NCBI GenBank assembly: GCA_015680905.1
Contig: CM027385.1
Location: 28,402,501-28,466,500 of the forward strand
Length of the DNA stretch: 64,000 nt
Reading direction: 5' to 3'
Source: Coptis chinensis
Taxonomy: Eukaryota > Streptophyta > Magnoliopsida > Ranunculales > Ranunculaceae
The notes under the pieces are model-generated. The model worked only from the letters and a program-made list of their open reading frames with translations. It searched no databases and was not told the DNA's origin. Shown here piece by piece: positions 57,160 to 64,000 of this stretch. The position numbers were made by a program, and so were the translations under genes. How positions within the stretch are numbered: position 1 is the stretch's first letter; the number at the start of each line of letters is the position of its first letter.

Positions 57160-58190
57160 ATGACTCTTCCCCATGGAATCAACTAACTGCAACTGATGCT
57201 GCTACAGTGGACTTCATCGAGAAAATCCCTAAGGAACAGAGGATGCCTTAGGTGATAGTTCCTAATCCCACCCATCTTTTTGACTATTTCAACATGTATA
57301 CTGAAGAATTGCTACAACTTGCCCCTAGCTTTTCCCCCTTTGGGATAAATACTGTGAATTCTAGATGCACAACACTTCCTCCTCCTGTGGATCAAGATGC
57401 TAGACTTCTTCGTCTTCCAGTTCAGGATGAATCCTCTTTGAGTACTAGAAGAATAAGAAGCCACAAGGAGAAGATCTCTATGGGCGCCTCTAGTGATGCT
57501 GTAACATCGGGCTCAGTTCAGGAGCTTGCGGTCAGTGATGATTGTGTGATCACTGGCGGGAGAGGCTCTAAACTGCCTCATGAACTTCTGGTTGCTACCA
57601 ACTTCAAGCGGGAAATACATACGTCCCATCGTCATAACCTGAAGAGAGATGCTCCTGCTTCCGCTTCTAGTATTGCCCCATCTGGTAAGAAAATGAAATT
57701 TTGCCCTCTCTCTGTGAATGAAGAAACACTTTTCAAGGTTCCTGTAACTGTTCCCCGTTCTGGTTTTGAGAAAGTAACTATACCCCTACCTATTCTAGAT
57801 CCTCGCACAAGTTCTGAACAAACTGGTGATAAAGTCTCTTTGATTGTTGACCCTTCCCTCCCTAATAATCGTAAAGAGAAGGGTATTGCTGAAACAATTG
57901 CTGTAACTGTCACTCTCCCTCCTCCTCAATTCAATGATAGGAGGGGGGTGAGTGACGACATTCCTTTTTCGCCAAGACCTCCAGATTCCCCTGAAAGGGA
58001 GATGATCGTGGAGATGAGGCGTTGGGGACGAACTGATGAACTACCTGTTACCAACAAGCATTCTGTTAATGATGTTGACATTGTGCTTAAAGTTTTGGAA
58101 GTTGCACGACTTCCTATTGACAAGGCTGAGGTCAGTATGGCTGGGAGCCTGGACCTGTCCTTTCATCGATCAACTATTCATCTTGCTAAG

Positions 58191-58264
58191 GTAAGACTTT
58201 CCCTCTCTGTTTAATGTTCTGTTTCTCTTAGCGTGTCACTTACACACTCTGTATCCTTTTCCAG
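58191..58264 (+). other. Intron 2 of the E2 antisense ORF
   Basis: 74 bp, AAG/GTAAGA to TTTTCCAG. Joins exon 2 (frame 3) to exon 3 (frame 2) between codons. Confidence 0.72.
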
Positions 58265-58588
58265 TTAGTGAATAACTTTTTAGCCATGAAAGAGCCCATC
58301 TTCGCAGCCTCAGCCGGTACAACCACTAATGACATGGCTACTGGTGAGTTGATCTGGGAAAAAGAGGCTACTGAGAAAAGAGCTGAGGAGCTGCAGATCT
58401 AGGTTAACCAGCTCTTGGCCAGAGAGAAGAAATCTGATACCGGTTTCAAAAATATGAGAGATATGATCTCCAACCTTCAGGGCTCTCTAGAAAAAGCCCA
58501 AAAAGGAGCTGCTGATGCTGCCTCTTGGAAAGTGAAGTTCTTGGAACTGCGCTCCCATTTCACCACCCTGCAAGTAAAGCATGACCAG

Positions 58589-59270
58589 TGTCAAGGGATT
58601 TCCCGTCATTGAATAGATGACATGTGTATGGGAAATAGCCTAAGACTATAGATGTTCAGAATGAGACGAGGACCATCGGATTAGTTCTGTGAATAAGTGA
58701 TCTCATGCTTAGCACGAGTGTTTAGTGGACAGGGCTAGGCACATGATTGACCGCCTTCAAACATAACAGTTATCCCAGTCGTTAGAAACTGATATAGATA
58801 GTTCCTGAATAGAAGGAAACTAAATATGGCGATATTTGATGATAAGGAAAGAATCGTGATAACATATCCTAAGAGTTACTTTTTAGATATAATCTTCCCA
58901 TACACGATGGGACATTATGATCAACAAGGAAACTTACCTCCCATAAAATATGGTCTAGATTCAGACTTCCATAATGAGAGGAGTCCTAATAGGAAGGCAG
59001 AGTCCAAAGATGGAAGGGAACTCACAAGCGGTGAGGACAGCCCTAACCCTAGGACTCTCGTAGCTCTTCCTATATAAACCATAGGGATTCACTCTTAAGA
59101 ACTACACAAAATAGGGTTTGTTTCTCCTAAATAACTAAGGAGATACGTAGGCCGCCATCAGATGGATCAGCGCTGAACTCATCATCATCTCATTCCTTCT
59201 CTACTCAGTCAAAACTTCTAGATCACAAAGCATAGAGGAAGATCAGGGGATACTCGAAAACTACCCTACA
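58589..59270 (+). mobile_element. E3 5' LTR (682 bp)
   Basis: TGTCAAGGG start, ACCCTACA end; TATA box TATATAAA at 59071-59078. Similar to E1 and (inverted) E2. Confidence 0.9.
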
Positions 59271-59275
59271 TCTTT

Positions 59276-59293
59276 TGGCGCCGTCTATAGGGA
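59276..59293 (+). other. E3 primer-binding site
   Basis: TGGCGCCGTCTATAGGGA, five bases after the LTR. TGGCGCCGT matches a tRNA ending in GGCGCCA; the rest does not fit tRNA-Asp well, so another tRNA may be used. Confidence 0.6.
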
Positions 59294-59354
59294 CGAAAGC
59301 CGGTAAATATTCATTTCAAATGATTGATTTAGTCTAAAAACTCTTACTGTTGTG

Positions 59355-61320
59355 ATGGCAGTAGCAAAGAAAACAAAGAGTGGCGCTACCACGCGCAGTG
59401 TCGCCATCAGAGAAGAAGTGCACGAGATGCTTGAAGGGGGTGAGAATGTCGGTCACCAAGATGAAAATGACCCCCCCCCCCCCCCCACAAGGACCTATGA
59501 CCAGCCCCGATGGACCAGTTGTTCCTGGAGCAGGTCCCATGAATAATGTTGAGGAGGAACGTCAAACTGGTGAGAATGTTATCCTCAACAACCCAGAGTA
59601 TGTTCAAGCGAGTCAGGCGATGCAAGCTCTGGAACAGTAAAGAAGCAACCTTGAGCGAGAATTACAGCTGCTAAGGCACTTATATCAGTCTGACACAGGG
59701 AAGGAACCACTCATCGATCTCGATGATGCCGACCTTCTGGAAGTTGGTCGTAATAGGAACCCAAGGCGTGGGGATCCAGTTCGACGCGAGCTATCTGAGT
59801 CAAAATACAGCAACTCAGATGAGGACTTAGGAACAACTTTAAGTCCGGAGTCCACTAACCAGGGGATCGTGGATGTCGACCGAATAACGAGAAAAAAAAA
59901 ACTCAAAACAGGAAACTTTCTACCAAAGAAAGTGCATGGGAAACTGAGAAGAATGACCTGATCCCTCAGATGCATCGGATGACAGGCAAGGGGAGAAAAA
60001 TGAAAGACTCCCTTGTTCAATCTGCCATAATGGGGGTAGGCAGATCTCTTTTTGCATCATGGGTGATGAGGAAGCCATATCTTCGTGGTTATAGACAACC
60101 GAAGTTCAGTATCTTTAGTGGCAAGTCAAATCCGGTGGATCACGTATTCAGGTATCATGCCACTATGGGACAATATGAGAGATATGACCATGTCATGTGT
60201 TAGGAGTTCAAAGCCTCCTTGTCTGGATCTACGCTCCAGTGGTACCATAAATTACCTGAGCCCCAGATCAGGTCCTCAGAAGAACTATTTAGGACCTTCA
60301 TAGACAGGTACTCATGCAACAAGCATCAGCCAAAATGGATCAATGCACTGTTCAACATCAAGAAAAAGGATGGGGAGGCATTGAGATCCTACATGCAACG
60401 GTTCATAGAAATTTCAATCCAGATAGAGTCTTGTGATGAATAGACTGCTATAATAGCTTCCAAACAAGGGATGGATGAAAACAATGCCTTATTCGGATCT
60501 CTCTCTAGGAAACCACCCCGCAATTTATAGGAATTCCTTGATAGGGTTGAAACTCATATAGGGTGGGAAGAGGATGTCCTGAACAGATGTCAAGAAGCGA
60601 AAAAGACTAGTCGAACAGTTCTTGGGGTTCCTTGAGAAGGGAATGGAAATTCTTCGCCTCAAAAATCAAAGAGAGATCGTAATCGTTGTCGCCAAAGGGC
60701 CGAATCCTCATCAAAGGGATGAATGCCCAGAGGGCAATACCAAAATATATTCAGTAGTGCAGATGGAAAACCACAGAAGAAGCCACGTGTGGAAAGTGCT
60801 GAAGAAGTTTTTCTCTCAATGGACAGAAACTTCACCCCTCTGAACAAAATGTCAAATGAGGTTCTCTACCCGATCAAAAATCAGAGTTACCTCAAATGGC
60901 CAACTCCTCTAAAGCCAGGCTCCCTGGGTACCAGAGACCAAAGGACCTACTACAAGTTCCATAAGAGTAATGTCACAACACCAGAGCCTGCAGGACCCTG
61001 AAAAATGAGCTACAAGATCTGATTGAAAGGGGATATCCAAGCGCTTTTGTGGCACACCGAGCATGAGCAAATGCAATTATAGCTGGGGAGATCAACAATT
61101 CAGTTCAGGATCCCACAGGTACTGGACCGCTCAATGGCCGACTCCAGATAAATATGATTTCCGAAAAAGCAAGTAAACAAAGTGGATAGATCACTGAAAA
61201 GGGGGCGCGATATCAAATGCGCATCGCCAAGCAGATGAGTATCATGAACAGTGAGCTGACTACATGAGCTCAGGTTAACGCGGTACCCCACAAAGATCTA
61301 CTCATCCTCTTCACTGAGGA
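59355..61320 (+). pseudogene. E3 gag, broken
   Basis: ATG at 59355 (MAVAKKTKSG). A run of 17-18 C (59470-59487) shifts the frame; the next part reads GPMTSPDGPVVPGAGPMNN and QAMQALEQ. Capsid (59970-60600): FSIFSGKSNPVDHVFRYHATMGQYE, WYHKLPEP.IRSSEEL, FNIKKKDGEALRSYMQRF, SCDE, with TAG at 60201 and 60441. The zinc-binding text YYKFHKSN near 60948 has lost a Cys and most of the spacing. The last part (61000-61320) is the Gag-protease linker ending LILFTEDD. Confidence 0.8.
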
Positions 61321-61333
61321 TGACTGTTGTAGC

Positions 61334-62515
61334 TGTAGGAATCGTTATGGTCGCAGTTTACAAACCGTGAAAATCATGCGCAGCGGAATAAAGGTTCTCA
61401 TGGTTTAGGTTAGAATCATACCTTTTAGATCAGCTGTAATTTCTCTAAGAATTCGAATCAACAACCTCTTGATCTTCAGTTGTATTCCTATCCCTATAAT
61501 GGACATTGTGTGGGCAATGATTAACCAACCCTTTCTCTATCTCTTTGCCTCTCTTTTTCAATCACTGAAATTGATTAATTTTGGCCAAGAAGAAAGGTTT
61601 CTTTATATAGGCTACAACAGGGACCATGAGGAGAAATTAGGATTAGGTCTTCTGACGGGCTTGGGCTTCTCATGTTTGCCCAAAACACACGGCCCAAGTC
61701 CATCAACAAATGGCTTATTTCATTAAAGGTCATTGTTGCACTACCGCCCTAATCCCAAATTACGTGTATTACGTTTATGGGCCCCATATTAAGATATCGA
61801 ATGCCCGTTGATTAAGTCAAGTTACTGACAACTACATTAATCAACTTCTTATGTCCTTGAGTAATACCACTCAACCTCATTGTCATGTCAGATTAAATCC
61901 ACCTACAGGGTTTACATGACAATCCTTATGAGCTCCTCAAGGGGACATCATCAACCCGACTTCCTGCGGGTCACGGAATTCTTCTATAATCAATAGCACA
62001 CCTTACATACAATGTCATTATCCAATCCATCGAGTTTGTTGATTCACAAATGAATCTCACTCATTGATGATTTAAAACAATGTACAATGGACGTAAGTGC
62101 CCATTATTATATCTGGATTAAGAGGAGAAGCATCCATAATAACAGAGGTGTTTGTTCTCTTATATAGTCAGTATAAAGAGAAACAACCTCACTTAGTCAT
62201 GTTCAATACACACAAAGTGTACTAGTGTAATCATGTAGTCAATATAGACTAATACCAGATTATACTACATCCGTACCAATGGTTTGTCCAAATCCATCTA
62301 GGTTGTGAACGCTTACTTATACTTTATAAGGTACTGATGATATGATCTTTTGTGTGTCACCACACACCATATTTTCTACAACATAAAGTATTAGACGCAT
62401 ACATATAACTAATAACATATATAATATGCATAATATTTGCCCATATGATTCTCATTCAAAAAATAAAGAATTAGAGTTAATACAAAAGTAATGTTTTTAG
62501 TATATAACCCTATCA
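61334..62515 (-). mobile_element. Solo LTR (1182 bp) between E3 gag and protease
   Basis: 5-bp duplication GTAGC on both sides (61329-61333, 62516-62520), plus-strand ends TGTAGG and TATCA. A TATA box on the minus strand (TATATAAAG, 61601-61609) suggests minus orientation, starting TGATAGGG at 62515. No internal region; family not certain, possibly Ty1/copia. Confidence 0.75.
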
Positions 62516-62520
62516 GTAGC

Positions 62521-63153
62521 ATCCAGAGCCCCCATGAGGATGTGCTTGTTCTGACACTTCTTTTTGGAGATTATGATTTGCATTGCATATTGGTTAATCC
62601 AGGCAACTCAGCAGATGTGTTATACTATGACGCATTCAAGAAGCTACAGATTCCTGATCCTGAAATGGTCGCCACTAACTCCAACCTGTATAGATTCAGT
62701 GGGGGCAAAGCTCTAACAATTGGGGAGATCCAACTACCCGTAGCTACTGTCCTGGTAACTCTTATCATAAACTTTGTTGTGGTAAAAGCTAACATACCCT
62801 ATCATATGATCTTAGGCAGGACCTAGCTACACAGACTCTGAGCTGTTCCTAGCACCTATCACCAATGTCTGAAGTTCCCATATAACAGGATAATTGAGAC
62901 GATCAGAGGGGACCAGGTGGCCGCTAAAGCATGTTACGCACTGGCGACGAAGCAGTCCCCACTCCCTTTTGAACTAATGGAAGTGGGGAGACCCGCCAAA
63001 AAGCAATTGCAGTTAGATCAACGTCTCCCAGACCTGGTCCCACGAGAGAGGGAGGATCCCCCCTCACTGGAGCCATTAAAGGAAGTGGAAATTGTAGGAG
63101 GTAGCTCGCCAAAAACCACTTTCATCGGCACTTTGTTGAGTTTTGAAAAGCGC
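62521..63153 (+). pseudogene. E3 protease and linker, broken
   Basis: Frame 1: SPHEDVLVLTLLFGDYDLHCILVNPGNSADVLYYDAFKKL. The usual catalytic triplet Asp-Thr-Gly reads Asn-Pro-Gly, so the enzyme would be inactive. IPYHMILGRT follows, TAG at 62824 and TGA at 62839, then AVPSTYHQCLKFPYNRIIETIRGDQ (polymerase linker). Continues in the same frame into RT. Confidence 0.85.
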
Positions 63154-63156
63154 TAG

Positions 63157-64000
63157 GCTCTGATACAGTTCCTCCGAGAGCACAGAGATGTGTTTGCTTG
63201 GTCATTAGAAGAAATGCCAGGAATTGACCCCCACGTGGCATGCCACCAGCTCAATGTCCGCAGTGATGCAGTAGTAGTCGAGCAGAAACCGAGAAAGATA
63301 GGTGCTGACAGATCCAAAATAGTAAAAGCTGAAGTTGAAAAACTAAAGGCAGTTAATTTTGTCAGGGAAATCAATTTTCCCACCTGGATTTCTAATATTG
63401 TCCTAGTAAGAAAGAAGAATGGGTCATGGAGAATCTGTATTGACTTCACGAATCTGAGCCGTGCATGTCCGAAAGACAGCTATCCTCTGCCACGAATTGA
63501 CAAGTTGGTGGATGCAACGGCTGGACATGTACTATTTTCTTTCATAGATGGGTTGTCTAGCTACAACCAAATCCCACTACATGAGGAGGACCACAAGCAT
63601 GCTAGTTTCATAACTGAAGATGGCATGTACTACTATCAGGTCATGCCATTCGGACTGAAAAATACAGGGGCCACATACCAGCGTTTGGTAAACAAAATAT
63701 TTGAAAGATTGGTAGGTGACATTATGGAGGTGTATGTGGACGATCTTCTGATCAAGAGTCTGAAATGGGGAGATCATCTCTCCCACATGAAATGTGCATT
63801 TGATGTTTTCCGAGAGTATCACATGAAACTCAACCCTGCGAAATGTGTTTTCGCTGTATCATCAGGGAAGTTTCTAGGGTACCTAGTTACTAAGAGAGGG
63901 ATTGAGGCAAACCCAGATTGGGTGCTAATAGAAATGCCCTCACCTAAAAACATGAAAGAGGTTCAAAATGTTACATGTAGGTTAGCAGCTCAGAACAGGT
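63157..64000 (+). pseudogene. E3 reverse transcriptase, open at window end
   Basis: Same frame as the protease, after TAG at 63154. RT motifs are complete: REHRDVFAWSLEEMPGI, WISNIVLVRKKNGSWRICIDFTNLSRACPKDSYPLP, FIDGLSSYNQIPL, YYQVMPFGLKNTGATYQRLVNKIF, catalytic YVDD at 63733-63744, LNPAKCVFAV, GKFLGYLVTKRGIEANP. No stop for 281 codons. It would copy element RNA into DNA. The RNase H and integrase are outside the window. Confidence 0.93.

Larger units (their letters stand above)
55524..58588 (-). mobile_element. Tat-type element E2, 3' end (inverted)
   Basis: On the minus strand: an extra ORF read in antisense, a 230-bp untranslated segment, then the 3' LTR. It is interrupted at 58589 by E3. 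The pol part should lie right of the window. Confidence 0.82.
56540..58588 (+). pseudogene. E2 extra ORF in antisense, with two introns
   Basis: Exon 1 56540-57083, exon 2 57160-58190, exon 3 58265-58588. It starts MNTNWSLVNFGDL. Exon 1 contains LPFHPLLRECLIHFNLALCQVAPLFYRTVMYS and a WVFGYFY segment, the pattern of the 'putative gypsy type transposon' domain (Transposase_28 type). Exon 2 is mostly low-complexity Ser/Pro-rich with HLFDYF near the start. Exon 3 is a long predicted coiled coil (EKRAEELQI, MISNLQGSLEKAQKGA, KFLELRSHFTTLQ). Both introns have GT-AG ends and keep the frame. TAG stops at 56693, 56954, 57249 and 58400 break it. The C-terminus is cut by E3. About 633 codons remain. Confidence 0.75.
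58589..64000 (+). mobile_element. Tat-type element E3, 5' part
   Basis: 5' LTR, primer-binding site, gag, protease and RT, running off the window. Its insertion in the E2 ORF implies the duplication ACCAG (58584-58588), whose partner should be to the right. It carries a solo LTR between gag and protease. Confidence 0.88.

Noticed and set aside
61469..61726. 85-codon ORF
   Set aside because: Lies within the solo LTR on the strand opposite to its TATA box, with no homology pattern.

Overview
The window is nuclear DNA from a flowering plant, and every stretch I can interpret is transposable-element sequence. I see no host gene, no rRNA and no functional tRNA gene. The evidence for a plant genome is: Ty3/gypsy polyproteins of the Athila and Tat types, long LTRs (0.67-1.9 kb) with plant TATA boxes, an L1-type LINE that ends in an RNase H domain, and primer-binding sites related to tRNA-Asp. 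The pattern is that of gene-poor, pericentromere-like heterochromatin.

The layout is a nest of insertions, and the left half of most of them lies outside the window. Element names used here (A3, D, A1, C, A2, B, A4, E1, E', E2, E3) are mine. From left to right: 1-7172 is the 3' part of Athila-type element A3 (+). 7173-12654 is the 3' part of Athila-type D (+), interrupted by A3 inside its RNase H region. 12655-15178 is the 5' end of A1 (-), interrupted by D in gag. 15179-17833 is the 3' end of C (+). 17834-20087 plus 38180-38754 is the 5' end of A2 (-), interrupted by C in gag. 20088-38174 is B (+), a complete 18.1-kb element with two LTRs and a 5-bp target duplication ATATC, sitting inside the A2 LTR. 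38755-52230 is the 3' part of A4 (+), the best preserved Athila-type copy; it carries a LINE (45362-49437) and a solo LTR (41973-42589). 52231-53133 is the 3' end of Tat-type E1 (+). 53134-55523 is the 3' pol of Tat-type E' (+). 55524-58588 is the 3' end of Tat-type E2 (-). 58589-64000 is the 5' part of Tat-type E3 (+), carrying another solo LTR (61334-62515). The inferred order of containment is E' > E1 > A4 > A2 > C > A1 > D > A3 on the left arm and E' > E2 > E3 on the right.

The Athila-type elements share an unusual plan. After pol come two (A3, A4) or three (B) extra ORFs in the env position that look like paralogues of one another. Non-coding blocks recur between them: a hairpin repeat just after pol, polypurine tracts of the form TTTGGGGGTGG at each gene junction, TATA boxes ahead of the last ORF, a short intron after its stop codon, a tRNA-like segment with A- and B-box matches, a block identical to the 5' end of tRNA-Asp, and a stem-loop with an AGGA loop placed about 10 nt before the polypurine tract. 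The stems change sequence but keep pairing between copies, which argues for selection on RNA structure.

The Tat-type element E2 carries an ORF in antisense orientation with its own TATA box and two GT-AG introns. Removing both introns joins three different genomic frames into one. Almost all coding regions carry stops or frameshifts; the best preserved are the A4 integrase (one internal stop, DDX35E intact) and the E3 reverse transcriptase (open to the end of the window). Similarity statements rest on reading the translated sequence, not on database searches.
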